The position numbers and the translations under genes were made by a program. From NCBI GenBank assembly GCA_947179155.2, contig OX359275.1, forward strand, positions 2,971,001 through 3,035,000: DNA of 64,000 nt, read 5' to 3'. Positions 1 through 12,164 of the stretch are shown piece after piece. The notes under the pieces are model-generated. The model had not been told where the DNA came from. It worked only from the letters and a program-made list of their open reading frames with translations, and made no database searches. This DNA comes from Hedera helix. Its lineage: Eukaryota; Streptophyta; Magnoliopsida; Apiales; Araliaceae. How positions within the stretch are numbered: position 1 is the stretch's first letter; each line of letters begins with the position of its first letter.

Positions 1-1622
1 TCACTGCATAATATTTTATATTATCAATTTAATTATTGTTGCTACACAGTATTTTGCATTATTGATTCAATAATTGTCATTACACTGTATTTCATATCAT
101 CGAGTCAATAATTGTTGGTGCACTGTAGTTTAAAATTATTGAATCTAATAATTGTCACAGTAGCAAATACACTATAATTTATAGTATTAAATTAATAAAA
201 ATATGTAACGTGTTTCTTACATTATTGTGGTAACATTATTTTATATGTTGGACTCACAGGAAGAATAAATAAATAAATAAATAAATAAAAAATAATTAAT
301 TTCACTATTTGAAATAGTAACGTGAATAGTGACGTGAATAGTAAGTGAATAGTAAGAAACATGTGGAACCCACTGTGGGGCCCGCATGAAATGTGAAATT
401 TTGAAATTTGCTGGAAATGGTTGGTGAGGCTGCGTGCTGAAATGTTCAGCACTGGCGTGCAGCACGCCAATGCTCACCTACCGCGCATAGTGCCCTTATT
501 TCTCCTATAAATAGCTTGCTCAGCTGAATAGAAAAATCACACCTAAAACATAAAATTTTTCTATAAGAATTTTATAAATTTTCTCTGAGAATAGTAAGGT
601 TATTTTGAGAGTTTGAAAGCCAAAAGGAGTGCAGGAATTTTTCAAGTAAGTCTTTTATTAAAGAGTAGTAATTTTATAAATTCTTATTTTTCACGGTATT
701 CACAAATCTTCCTTTAGAAGACTCTTCTTTGAGAAGATTCATTTTTAAAAGCTTTCTTTGGAAGTTTTATTTTGGAATATTATTTTAAAAACTATTTTAA
801 AGTTGTTATATTATACTACATAACAAGAATCAAACTGTTGTGAATATCTGTGGCCGGGGGCACAGATGTGATATAATTGTTGAACAGATGATAGGTTAAA
901 GGCGATACATCTGTTCGGTGTCTTTTATGGCACGTGGTTAATGTTCTCTTTGGCCCGTAGTGCAAAGATGAACTGTTGATTAGTATGATTATGACCAAAG
1001 GTTGAATCTGGTATAATCATGACCGTTGGTGTTATATTGAATGTCTTTGGCCCGTAGTGCAAAGATGAACTGTTGATCTGCATGATTATGACTAGGAACT
1101 GTGAAGTTGTATTATCTTGACTAATGGTATTTCAGATGATAAAAGTTGATGATATTTTTACTAAAAAGAGAAGCGAGTGGACATTATAGTCTGCATTATT
1201 CTTCTAATAGATTGCTCATTCCGCTGCTATTATTGATCTGAACATTGTTTAAGAATTTAACTACAGTTTTTGATATAAACTTTGTAGTCTATTGTATTCA
1301 GAACTCAATTGTTGAAGGCTAATGATAATTTATTCGTCATTATCTTAGTCATGATATTTCTTACTGGGCTATTTGAGCTCACCCTTTCTTTTCGTTCCAT
1401 TGTTTTTCAACAGGAGATGAGAACGTAACGGGGTCTAGCCAGGGAATGGAGTGAGAGTGCGGGGATAGCTATCGTAGTCTTCACATGTTGTAAAATAGTG
1501 TGGCAATAATAGTGAAGACTTAGTTGTGTATTATTATACACTGTATTGTTGTACGTTGTGCTTTGTTGTAATAATTTTGTTGTAATCTTTTGACGACTCA
1601 AGTTTGGGCTGTGTGGGCCTAG
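1..1622 (+). mobile_element. Truncated LTR of the Tekay/Del-like Ty3 family
   Basis: This stretch aligns by eye with the solo LTR at 52129-55380, entering at the equivalent of about 52571, so the LTR continues off the left edge. It keeps the TATA-like CTATAAATAG near 506 and most of the 3' part. About 1.15 kb is missing near 823 relative to the solo LTR, including the whole block of tandem 65-75-bp units. The last 20 or so LTR bases (GATTTGGGGGCGTCACA side) are also missing: homology stops at 1622, where Tat-type RNase H coding sequence begins. It is therefore an old, internally deleted, 3'-truncated copy. Short ORFs within it are not coding. Confidence 0.88.
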
Positions 1623-2025
1623 TCCTGAAGGCTTCAAGGTTCAACAGGCTATCCGGTTCAGGTTTAAAGCAACCAACAATGAGGCAGAATATAAAGCTAT
1701 CTTGGCAGGTCTGAGGTTGGCTCGTAGTTTAGAAGTGAAAAACTTAATAATTCTTAGTGATTCACAGTTGATGATCAAACAGATTCAAGGAGAGTACGAA
1801 ACTCGCGGAGATCAAATGACGAAATACCTGTCCGAAGTGAAGAATTTTCTACACTGTTTTGATTCATACTCGTTACAGAATATTGATCGAAATGACAATA
1901 CTGTGGTTGATGCTTTATCAAAGCTTACCACTACTCCGAGAGAGTCTTTGTTGGGGTTGGTATATGTAGAGGAGTTGATTAAACCCAGTATTGTGAGAAA
2001 AGAAGTCTGTTCCCTCAGGAGTTGA
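1621..2025 (+). pseudogene. RNase H fragment of a Tat/Ogre-type Ty3 retrotransposon
   Basis: The plus-strand reading frame from 1621 encodes SPEGFKVQQAIRF, then the motif ATNNEAEYKAILAGLRLA, then ILSDSQLMIKQI. This is the E...D part of the second (plant-acquired type) RNase H domain typical of Tat-lineage Ty3/gypsy polyproteins. It runs on through DNTVVDALSKL and a linker (KPSIV), and stops at 2025. Protease, RT and the first RNase H lie upstream in an intact element and are absent here, as is integrase downstream, so this is a relic. The same element probably supplies the antisense ORF (2040-4153) and the LTR at 4473-4967. Confidence 0.8.
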
Positions 2026-2039
2026 TTTGATAGCGTAAT

Positions 2040-4153
2040 TCGGGGGTCCCAAGGCAAGCCTGTTCCCTCAGGATTTCGTTGGCGTTTTGTTGGCGTTGGA
2101 TGTCTGTGGTTAGTTGGGCATTCTGTTCTTTTAGTAGGGTAAGTTCTTCAGTTTGTTGCTGAGCTCTCTTTAACGTTTCGGAGTTCTCGATCCGAAGTCG
2201 GGAAATCTCCTCGGTCCTTTGGTTGCTTATATCAACTATGTCCTCGAATTGTTATTGATGATTTTCGTTGGAGGTTTTGAGGTTCAGGTTATCCTGGGTT
2301 AGCTGCTTATTCTTCTTCTTTAGAGCCTTGTATTTGGACTTCATCCTCTTCGCCCTTGTATCACTATTTCCCGGTCTCGATTCTCGACCAAGAAGACGGT
2401 TGAAAGTAGCCAAGGCCTGGAGAAAAAAAAATTAGAGTAGTGATCAAAACCATGAAAACTTTTAAAGTAATTTGAAAATAAAGTAAATCTTACTCGGCCT
2501 TGATGGATTGCGGTGGCGAAGATAAGCTCACGATCGGTGTAGTCGTGGAAGATTTTGTTATCGGCTCGAAAGTTGAAGCTGTTGTAAGCCGAGAAGGGGA
2601 GTTAATTGTCGGCATCGTTTGGGAAGAAGGTTGGGAAGGCTTGGGTTGAACTGGTGGTGGTACTCGGTTGTCGAGAGGGATGTTCAGCCGGGAAGGGGTC
2701 AATTTCAGGTAAGGGATCTTCCAGAGGTTCTGATTGGTCATCAATCGGTCGTTTACCGGCCGACTTACTGGTTTATCCTGGTGTTTGTTGCGGGGGTTGG
2801 TCCGGTGTTTTTTTCTTTATTCGGTTCGGGGTTTGTTTGTTTGGTTGGTTCAGGAGTTGGTGTTTTGGGTTGATCGGGCGTTTGGTGAGCCTTCCTCTGA
2901 GTGGATCTGGGTGGGTCTGTTTGAAATTAGGGTTTTGATTTTTTAGCCTTCATGTGTTTTCTAAGTTCCGATTTGGATATTTCGAAAACACTTCTCTTTT
3001 TGGATATTTTCGGGCCTTTTTCTTTTGGGGCCTCCGAGGAGGGATCGGCCGTGGCAGTTGAACGGCATGTCCCCGTTTGAGTGTCTAGAGGGTTGATTGA
3101 AGAGGAGGGGTTAATATTCGTGGCCTGGGGGATAGACTTTGTGAGGTGCAGGGCTTGTTTGGTTCCCTGGGCCAGAGGGTTTTCTCCCGAAGTTGCCGAG
3201 GAATGAGAGGTTCTCTGTCTTCGGATCAAGAGTTCGGCTGGAGGGTTGGATTCTTCCGAAGAGGTTGGAGTGGATATGAAGATGGGTCCCTCCTGGGATT
3301 GTCCTTGGGAGATCGGAAATTGACCCGCGATGTTCTCTTCTGAGCTACGGAAGAGCACTACTGCGCAGAAAATGGATAAAGATTAAGACAGGTAAATTAA
3401 AATGAAGTTAACATTTTCAGATGATTCAAGTACTTACTTCCGTGGTCGAAGAGCCAGTCGGGATTATTGAGAAGGTTGGTAGACCAGAGGGTGGTCGGCA
3501 TTGTGGACAGAAGCTTCTCGAGGTCGGCCTCTCGGACGTCCTCGATGTGGTCGAAGCCTAGAGATGATTTGCTCGGCTCCCCCCATGGTTGTAGTAGTAC
3601 AGTGTCGGTTCCTCGGAGGAAAAACCAGGACGAATGTCATCCTTTGTTGCTGGATGGAGTTGTCATCCAAACCTTTCAATTGGCATATCGAGTCAAAATC
3701 TTGAAACCCTTTTCTTTCGAATTGATAAGCTTGAAGTAGCTTAGAAATAAATCTAAGGCTGGTACTATATTCTGTTCTTTGCAGTGGGCAATAAAACAGA
3801 TTAGGTGGATGTAAGAGTTAGGGACTAATTGGGAGAACCCGATTACCATAAACCTAGAAATTCGGTAATGAAGGGGTGAAGGGGGAATCGGACGCCATGT
3901 TTAAGGGTCCAAGTAGGGACCCCTATCCAGCCTCCCTCGAATTGTCAGTACATTTTTTCATGAGATTTAGGGACTCGGAGTTCATATTGGAGAAGAATCT
4001 GGTAGTCTTGGCAGATTGAGTCAAGTTGAGTCAAGGTTATGGAGGAAGGAGTGTTTGCTGCCGGAGCATCCTTGTAGTTTTTAAGGATAGTGTTTTCTCT
4101 CTCTCTCTCGAACGAAGATGGCTGATTGTTTGGGGCTTGGGACGAAGAAGCAT
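2040..4153 (-). pseudogene. Decayed spliced antisense ORF of a Tat-type element (gypsy-type transposon domain protein)
   Basis: On the minus strand an open frame starts at ATG 4153. It reads through a segment containing YELRVPKSHEK and then WIGVPTWTLKHGVRFPLHPF, the hallmark of the plant 'putative gypsy type transposon' domain found antisense to Tat/Ogre elements. A TGA interrupts it near 3955, and there are more stops further on. Two introns fit well: about 3359-3437 (GTAAGT donor, TTTTCTGCGCAG acceptor) and 2417-2493 (GTAAGA donor, T-rich CTCCAG acceptor). The last part (about 2400 down to 2060) encodes a Lys/Glu/Gln-rich heptad-like coiled coil, for example LRIENSETLKRAQQQTEEL, with an in-frame TAA near 2247. 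The middle is Pro/Ser/Thr-rich. Function of this ORF family is unknown; here it cannot make a full protein. Confidence 0.62.
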
Positions 4154-4472
4154 GACCTTAGGCTGTCATGGGTTTTGAAGAGATAGTAGTTATGGGAATT
4201 TTTTGTTTTTGAAGACATAGAAGACAAAAAAGTCGAAAATTGCAGAAAGGGAGTTGTGCGTCAAAAAGGAGATTTCTGGGGTTTTTATTGATGAGGAAGG
4301 GACGCGCGAAGTTCAACAGACGACGATTTTTGGGGAACGTAATGGGGTAATGATGGTTGTGTGTCAGACGAAGATGTTAAGGACTGTTTGGGTGCGGCCA
4401 GTAACGAGGGAAATGAGGACGTTTGAATTACTCTCTTATTTAAAGCCTTTAAAGTAGGAGAGTGGGGGGCAA

Positions 4473-4967
4473 TGTTGGGATTAGAATATTTGGACTAAGG
4501 TTTGGGCTAGTCTATGTTATTTTGTTGGACTGGGTTTTCATTTTAATACTTAGGTTCTTTTATGGGTCGGGTGAGGGAGCCTCATGGGAGTTGGGCTTAT
4601 TAACTGTTAGGCCATGCGCGGTTAGGGGCTCTTAGTCCTACACACTTTTCGATATTTGTACACTTATATAAATAGGAACTTGCATGGAAGTGGAGGGAGA
4701 TTTTATTATTGCTAGACCGACCTTACTTCTTTTTAGATTCAGAACCATCATTTTCCAGCAAATGGGCTCTCAATTGTACTTGAGAAAGATTAAAAATACG
4801 ATTATCCTACTAGTGGGATTATCCTTTTTCCCGTGGTTTTTTCCCTATTGGGTTTCCACTTAAATTCCTGTGTTCTTGTAATACTTTCTCCTGTTTTATT
4901 GGTGTTTGGCGTTGAATTTTTCTTGTTGTTTCGTGATTTCAACGAGTCATAAAATTTAGCCCTAACA
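4473..4967 (+). mobile_element. 3' LTR of the Tat-type Ty3 element (495 bp)
   Basis: The block begins TGTTGGGATTAG and ends GCCCTAACA, the TG...CA structure of a plant Tat-type LTR. A purine run (AGGAGAGTGGGGGGCAA) lies directly upstream at 4456-4472 and is a good polypurine tract for plus-strand priming. It contains a TATA-like 'cttatataaata' near 4663. The sequence immediately 3' (4968 on) is LINE reverse transcriptase, so this LTR end marks either an insertion into a LINE or a later join. No matching 5' LTR is visible in the window. Confidence 0.75.
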
Positions 4968-7165
4968 GTTAGTTAATGAAGTTTTTGCTGCGATGAAGAA
5001 AAATAAGAAGAGTCCACGGATAGTGTTAAAGCTAGACTTTGATAAAGCTTATGATAATGTGGATTGGTCTCTCTTGCTCAATGTTATGGAGGAAATAGGA
5101 TTTCCACAAAAATTCAAAAGTTGGATAAGAGAATGTTTATATTTAGCCAGAACATCTATTTTGGTTAATGGATCTCATACAAAAGAATTTCATGTTTTTA
5201 GTGGGCTTAGACAAGGGGATCCATTATCCCTTATTCTATTTTTAATCATAAAAGAAGTGTTGCATAGGATGACTGTGAGAAGTATGGAGGTGGGGAGAAT
5301 TATAGGAGTTTCAAAATTTTCAGATGATACCATCTTAATTGAGGAAGGGAGCATGAAGTAAGTAATTAATTTTAAGGTGCTATTATGGAATTTTCAACAA
5401 ACATCTGGATTGAAGATTAATGAGAATAAATGTATGTTATATACCTTTTGAGTTAGTGATCAGGAAAGAAAACAAATGGCTTCATTTCTTGGGTGTGAAG
5501 AAGGTAAGTTGCCTCTTATTTATTTGGGGATTCCTATTGGCAGTAATCCAAGGAGGATGGCAACTTGGGAACCTATTTTGGATAAGTTCATATCTAAGTT
5601 GAGAAGCTAGAAAGGAAAATATTTGTCAATGGGGGGCATGATTGTTTTAATAAACTCTGTACTTTCTAGTTTACCATTACATTACATGGCTTTTTTTAAG
5701 ACTCCTTCTACATTTATCAAACAACTTGAAATCTATAGGAGGGACTTTATGTGGAGTGGCATTATTAAAGGGGGGAAGATGGCAAACGTAAGTTGTAAGA
5801 ATGTATGCAAAAGTACAGAAAGAGGGGGGCTTGATATTGTTTCTTTAAAATCAAAGAATTGTGCTCTGTTAGAAAAATTATGGTGGAAGTTCTATGCAAA
5901 TTATGGGAATTTATGGAGAATGGTGGTTTCTGTAAAATACAATTGGAAGGAATATGGTGACCTAAATGATATGTTTGCAGTGAATCAAAATAAATATTTC
6001 TAATGGGTGTGGAAAGATGTTTTAAGTGTGTGTAATGTAGAAATTAAAAGATGGAGGAAGTAATTGATGGTCAGAAATGGGAATGGGAAACAAATCAGAT
6101 TTTGGCTGGATAAATGGTGCAAGAATGAAATATTGAGTTCTAAATTTAAGAAGATTTTCTATTTAGCACGGAACAAAAAAACTAATATGGCTGATTAATG
6201 GAAGGGGTTTATTGATGAGAAAATGGAATGGAATATAAGTGTTAAGAGAGATCATAGAGAATGGGAAATGGAGCAACTGAAAGACCTAAAATAATTTATC
6301 GGGCATGTTGTTTTACAGGAGGAGATAGATGACAGATTATTGTGGAAATGAGATGAAAAATGTTCATTTTCAGTGAACAAAAGTATACAGATTTTGGAGC
6401 AGGGGGCAGATGAAGTATGTTTAGAGATATGATGCAGAGTATGGATTAAAGGGATACCTTCTGCAGTGCAAGTGTTCTTATGATTAGTCTGCTATAATGC
6501 ATTACCAGTGAGAGATGATTTGTTCAATCGAAGATTATTAGAGGAGCAATTTAATGTGTGTTGTTGGTGTCATTGTAGAGGTGAAAACATTGATCATGTT
6601 CTGCTACAATGCTATTGGGCTTGGCTAGTTTGGTTTTATATGCTCAAATATGTGAGAATTTCATGGGTACATTCTAATTCATTAGTTTCAACTCTTGGAC
6701 AATAGAGGTGTTATAATAAAATTATTTGCAGAAAACTGAATATTTTATAAGCTGTAATTGTTTGGAATATATGGCTAGGAATAAATCAATGTTTGAAGGT
6801 GAGTATGTATGTTGGAGGGTAAGTGCAACTAAATGGTGGGTTGCAATAGATTGTTAACTTCGAGTTTTTGGGAGATATGACTTCTTATTTTTTAAAGTCT
6901 GTTGAGTTAGCAGCATTGGAGTAGCAAAAGGTAAGGATTATACAGCTAATGGGGGTAAGCTTTTATGAGACAGGCATTGTAGCAAAATAGCATAATGCAG
7001 AAAATATTGAAAGAAGTACAGTAGCAGCAAAGGAAGTAGAAAGAAGTTAAAGAGTCTACTATTTAGTTATAGCTACAGTAGAATAGCTTTGATGCAGCAG
7101 AGGTAATGAGCGAATAGAGACTTTTTTCTTGCTGCAATAGAGACACCTCACTGTTTTCCTTACTG
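4968..7165 (+). pseudogene. Decayed L1-type LINE (reverse transcriptase and zf-RVT region)
   Basis: Plus-strand frames encode in order: RT motif A (KLDFDKAYDNVDW, about 5028), motif B (GLRQGDPLS, about 5203), a degenerate motif C (FSDDTILIEEG where FADD is usual, about 5317), the linker YLGIPIGSNPRRMATWEPIL (5519-5578), the KGKYLSMGGMIVLINSVLSSLP region, and a C-terminal zinc-binding zf-RVT segment (CCWCHCRGENIDHVLLQC, about 6558). Many stops and several frame changes break the ORF, so it is dead. The 5' end, with endonuclease and the N-terminal RT, is missing and abuts the LTR at 4967. The 3' end is not marked by a clear poly-A tail; homology fades around 7.1-7.2 kb. Confidence 0.82.
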
Positions 7166-7881
7166 AAGAGGTAATAAACCTCCTAAGATTATACTTTGTT
7201 CCTTTACAATGGTGTCAAGAGAATTAGTTTTTATTGTGTAATACTTGTGATACTTACAGTTTATCCTCTATACTTTGTATTTTCATATTTCATTATCTAT
7301 TTTTTATAAATTTAAAATTTATTTCAACAATATATTATATTTTTGCCTTATAAAAGTAGTTTGATTATGAGATGGATGTGCGATCTATACATCTTCATCG
7401 TATTATCTTTTGGCTACAATAAGTATCATACTTTCATTTGTTTAAAGTTGGCTCAAATTGACCACCCCTTAGCCCTGCACTTCTAAGTTTTTCTGTTATT
7501 TTTTTTTTTAAAATTAAACGTCTCATAATAAATATCTTAATTTTACTCGTCAAATAAACTTCATTATAAACCCAATGAAGAAATGAACTAAATTAAATCG
7601 GTAATCATGCAACTCCTACTAATTACAATAGTATATAGTTTCAATTTGGACCGTATCAAGCCAGCTTGATCCACTAATAGGGAAATAATAGAGAACGTTA
7701 TAATATTAGAACATAATATTAATAATACAGTGACTCTTCGTACGCATTTGTCTCTTTTACACATTAAAAATATGCGTGTCAAAAGTATATGGGTATTATT
7801 TTATAATAAAATGATATAAATATTTTTGGCAGAGTAAAATAAAAACATTTCCAACTTACTCAAGCTAAAATAATATTTCAT

Positions 7882-7930
<49 letters not shown>

Positions 7931-9296
7931 ACAAATTTTAAAGATGGATATAAAAGATGAATAATTTGTATGTGTGTCTAATAGTGTCATATTACCTATG
8001 ACAAACAATAGATAAATTTTTGTAAAGTCCTATTATATATTATAAAAAAAATTATGTATATATAATTATTAAATTAATTTAATATATTAACTATAATTAT
8101 TTATATAATTTATAATAAAAAAACTATCGACATATTAATTCGTAAAATATATTATTTTTTATTTTTATAATAAACGCTAAAGGATCACCTCATCATCCAT
8201 TTCTCGTACCCTTTAATAGAAAACGTAAAGGAGAGAGCCATCCGATTGAGAAAATAAAGCTAAATATATATCATCATTGTTATTCAGTCCCTTCTTCCGA
8301 TAAAGAATGAACATGCTTCTCTCTCTGTTTTCTCGTCAACAACCCATTTCTTAATTCCCTCAATCAATTATCTAACTTCTCAATAAAGAATTACTTGATA
8401 ATCCATCCGATAAGAATACCCATTTCTATATCTTTCAGATTTAAAGAATTTAGCCGCAATTATTGAAGATTTCATATGGTTTTTGAGGAATCTTGGGTTT
8501 CTGTAGCATGTAATCCTTGTTTCTAAAAAATTGTCATTCGATCCATAACGATCATAATGTACAGATTCTACAGTTACCCATATGTTATTATGTCGCGTTG
8601 TTGACAGTTTTCTTTTAATTTTACTGAACTCTTTGGTTGCGTGATAAATTGAGCTTGTTCGGTGGATAATCTGACGGTGCTTGGACTTTGGTGATATAAA
8701 GATCAGATTTTTATGGTCAATTTTCATTTGAGAATTTGTCAAATATCTCTGATTTTGGCTTGCTTCCGATTTTTCTTTTTCTTTTTTGTTTAGCTTGATC
8801 AATTTGAATTTCGTTGTGATGTATTAATTGCTCACGGAAATAGAAAGTAACTTTTGGTGTGAAAATTCTTTTCTTTGATGGGTTTCTTTTTGAGTTTGGA
8901 TACCCTTCCCTTAGGATTAGTATTCTTCGTGGCACAGTTTTCTTTGGTTCTGGTTGTATTTGGTTTCCTTGTTTGATCACAACTTTCTGGTTACGTGAGC
9001 TGGGTTCCTCCTTCCTTCCAGCCTTGTGTATCTGTTTGTTCTGATTAGCATAATTTGGTATCATCGGATTGCAAAGTTCTCTTGTTGATGTTTATTTTCT
9101 TTAATATAATTGATTCTCAACGCATTTAGATAGTCAGTCCAAAACACTTTATGATGCTGTTGGGCAATTAATTCTATCGATTTAATGCATCTGGCTTGGC
9201 GTTTACCATTATTCTTTGCTTAGTGAAATAATTAGGTTTACTTTCATTTAGTTTTACCACACATTGTGTTATAATGGTAGTTTGTTATGTTTGTAG
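7166..9296. other. Intergenic DNA and presumed promoter / 5' leader of the RCC1-family gene
   Basis: 7.17-8.2 kb is very AT-rich, with a TA microsatellite at 7885-7924 and no coding signal. From about 8.2 kb composition changes: pyrimidine-rich stretches (8310-8380) and less biased sequence up to 9.3 kb look like a plant 5' UTR with a leader intron. I cannot place the transcription start. Short open frames here (for example 8380-8802 minus) have no recognisable domain and I do not call them genes. Confidence 0.45.
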
Positions 9297-9335
9297 GTTT
9301 GATATTCCAAAGTATATGTTCGGCAATAACTCAAG
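9297..9335 (+). other. Probable non-coding 5' UTR exon of the RCC1-family gene
   Basis: A short block is bracketed by a T-rich acceptor (TTTGTAG, ending 9296) and a donor (CAAG then GTACAT, from 9336). The next acceptor (ATTCCCAG, ending 9458) opens the exon that carries the start codon. No open frame crosses it usefully, so it would be untranslated. The call is inference from splice signals only. Confidence 0.35.
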
Positions 9336-9514
9336 GTACATACTTTCTCTGGATTGTCACTAGTTTTGGTTTAAGAAGAAAGGAGGAAGTTCAATCATTA
9401 ATTGAGTAGTAGACGAATGTAAAATATTTGTAATATTTTCACGTTTTATGATTCCCAGCTGCTAGATCTTTCTCCTCTGACAATTTTGGGCACTGCAGAC
9501 TTTAAGCAGTGCCC

Positions 9515-12164
9515 ATGGACTCCTCTACGAGTGGAACTGAAACTATTCAATATCAAAACATTCCTGACCAACCGATCACTGCACTGGTCACTTCTTCCCC
9601 ACCACCATTTCAACGACAACAACGTCATTGCTTTGGGGATGCAACTCCTGGAGAGTTCCCGCTATCTGCCAATCCCTCCATTGTTCTTCATGTCCTTACT
9701 GGCTGTAATTTGGATCCCCAAGATCTTGCCAAGCTAGAGGCAAGAGTCCTTTTTTCTTTTTGAGCAAGTGATGGATCTCTTTTTGACGTGAGAGTTGATA
9801 ATGCTGCTGATTGGAATTTAATGTTGTGTTGCAGGCAACATGTTCCTTCTTCAGGCAGCCTGCAGACTTTGCCCCTGATCATGAGCTGTCCTTAGCGGAG
9901 CTCGCAGCTCTGGACATGTGCCATAAGAGAGCAATATTTAAACCAATGACAAGAGATGAGCGTCAGGAATTGAAACGAAAATGTGGGGGCTCCTGGAAAC
10001 TGGTTCTGAGGTTCTTCTTGGCTGGAGAAGCATGTTCTAGGAGAGAGAGATCACAAGCAATAGCAGGGCCAGGTCACAGTATTGCTGTGACTTCGAAAGG
10101 AGCTGTTTACTCATTTGGTTCTAATAGCTCAGGACAGCTTGGACATGGTACCATGGAAGAGGATTGGAGGCCTCGCCAAATCAGGTTTATACTTTTCTCT
10201 ATTGTAATAATGAGTATCCTGAATTAAAGAAAAATGGGAGAAGAGAAGGTTGAGTTGAGAGAAAGTCTAATAGAAGTCATTATGTTGCAGCTCTCTTCAA
10301 GGCATTCGTATAATTCAAGCGGCTGCTGGGGCTGGAAGGACAATGTTGATTAGCGATGCAGGTCAGGTCTTTGCAGTTGGAAAAGATTCATTTGGGGAAG
10401 CTGAGTATGGGGTTCAAGGAAGTAAACTAGTAACTACCCCACAGCTTGTTAAATCTCTGAAAAATATATTCGTGGTGCAAGCTGCAATTGGAAATTTCTT
10501 CACCGCCGTATTATCAAGAGAAGGAAGGGTTTATACATTTTCTTGGGGGAATGAAAGCAAACTTGGTCACCAAACAGAGCCAAATGATCTGGAGCCCCAT
10601 CCTTTGTTGGGGGCACTAGAGAATATACCGGTGGTACAGATTGCAGCTGGATACTGCTATCTTCTTGCTTTGGCTTGTCAACCTAGTGGCAGGTGAGTTC
10701 CCTCTTAATTTCTTTAGATTATCATTGTTGCAACTTTGAGAAAAGTATCTAATCCTTGGTGATGTTCTCAGTCGATGTGCGGAACTTTGTCCTTATCTGA
10801 TATTTAAAGAGTGCATATAAATTAGGTATCAGAAATGATGCGTTGTAAAGCATTTGGAAATTATGTAATGTCTCATTCACACATGCACAAAAAAGGATTT
10901 ATCATTTTCTTTCTATTACTTGTAATATGTCTTTTAAACAGTAGACTGCTTATACACTGTCAAAGCTGACCATTTGATAATTTCGCATTAATTATACTGA
11001 ATTTATAGGTTTGTCCCATCTCTGAAGGATCCTCATGATGATTGGTGATACATTTCCATGTTATGTACTTTTATTAAGGCTTAGAATAGATAAGGAATGT
11101 GTAAAAGAATCCATCTTGCTGCAACTTTTTTTCAAATGGTTACTCAGATATTCTTCTCTCCTTTTGGTAACATATCAGGTCTGTATATTCTGTTGGTTGC
11201 GGCTTGGGTGGGAAACTTGGACATGGAACTAGAACGGATGAGAAGTTTCCGAGGTTAATTGAACAGTTCCAGACTCTGAACCTTCAGCCTGTTGTGGTTG
11301 CAGCTGGTGCTTGGCATGCTGCAGTAGTTGGCAGTGATGGAAGGGTTTGCACGTGGGGCTGGGGGCGTTATGGGTGCTTGGGTCATGGAAACGAAGATTG
11401 TGAATCAGTCCCTAAGGTGGTTGAAGCATTAAGTGATGTTAAAGCTGTTCATGTTGCCACAGGGGATTATACGACCTTTGTAGTTTCTGATGATGGCAAT
11501 GTATACTCTTTTGGATGTGGGGAATCATCCAGTCTTGGACATAATACCGCAGCAGCTGATGGACAGGTTTTGCCTTTTTTTATGTTTCATTTATGTTATT
11601 GTATGAACTCACTTCGACGCCAATGTTTGGCGCATCAGTAAACTGTTATTGCCAATGCCTATTTCTATCTCTCGTCCTACCCTCCTGAAACCTCAAGACC
11701 AACCTTGAGAAATGGGGTTCTCTCATTGAACTTGGGATTAATGGCTTTAATATAAGCTGCTGCCTAGTTCCCGAAGTTAACAAACCTGTCTTGAACTCTA
11801 GTCTATAAGTCACTCTGTGGTGTTAAGCTTTTATATCATTATTTGACTATTGTCATTTCTGTGATATACCCTCGTCGGTCTACTGGGTAAACTGATATGT
11901 TTTGGATGTGTTGTTTCTCAGGAAAACAGGCATACTAATGTGCTGAGCCCAGAGATAGTAACATCACTTAGGCAGGTGAATGAGAAGGTGGTGCAGATTA
12001 GCCTCACCAATTCGATATACTGGAATGCTCATACCTTTGCTCTCACCGAATCTGGTAAGCTATATGCATTTGGCGCTGGTGACAAAGGACAGCTGGGTGT
12101 TGAACTTGTTGCCAACCAAACTGAAAGGCCAAATCCCGAGCAAGTTGACGTTGATCTTAGTTAA
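9515..12164 (+). CDS. RCC1-repeat (beta-propeller) family protein, 535 aa, five coding exons
   Basis: Coding exons are 9515-9739, 9835-10184, 10291-10692, 11179-11566 and 11922-12164, with phases closing exactly to 1,608 nt. The start ATG has an in-frame TAA four codons upstream. Residues 1 to about 150 form a plant-specific N-terminal region (SIVLHVLTGCNLDPQDLAKLEATCSFF is split over exons 1 and 2). From GPGHSIAVTS (about 153) to the end come RCC1 blades, each with the Gly-rich strand plus LGH signature: YSFGSNSSGQLGHG, YTFSWGNESKLGH, YSVGCGLGGKLGHG, CTWGWGRYGCLGHG, YSFGCGESSSLGH and YAFGAGDKGQLGV. This is the propeller fold of RCC1-like proteins, which act as scaffolds or exchange factors; the actual partner is unknown. 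Length and order match a conserved single-copy plant family, and it looks intact. Intron 1 starts with GC (AG|GCAAGA) and ends CAG, a GC-AG intron. Introns 2-4 are GT-AG. Confidence 0.93.
9740..9834 (+). other. GC-AG intron in the RCC1-family gene
   Basis: The exon 1/intron junction is CTAGAG|GCAAGAG and the acceptor is TTGTGTTGCAG|GCAACA. Only this boundary joins DLAKLE to ATCSFF in phase. No usable GT donor lies nearby: without splicing, the frame reads into a TGA 27 nt past the donor. AG|GCAAG is the classical strong GC-donor consensus. Confidence 0.8.

Noticed and set aside
2606..2946. Overlapping Gly/Val-rich plus-strand ORFs
   Set aside because: They are shadows of the Pro/Thr/Gln-rich antisense ORF of the Tat element on the minus strand.
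8380..9064. Minus-strand ORFs of 115-140 codons upstream of the RCC1-family gene
   Set aside because: Lys/Arg/Ser-rich low-complexity translation with no domain; the region reads better as leader and intron of the plus-strand gene.
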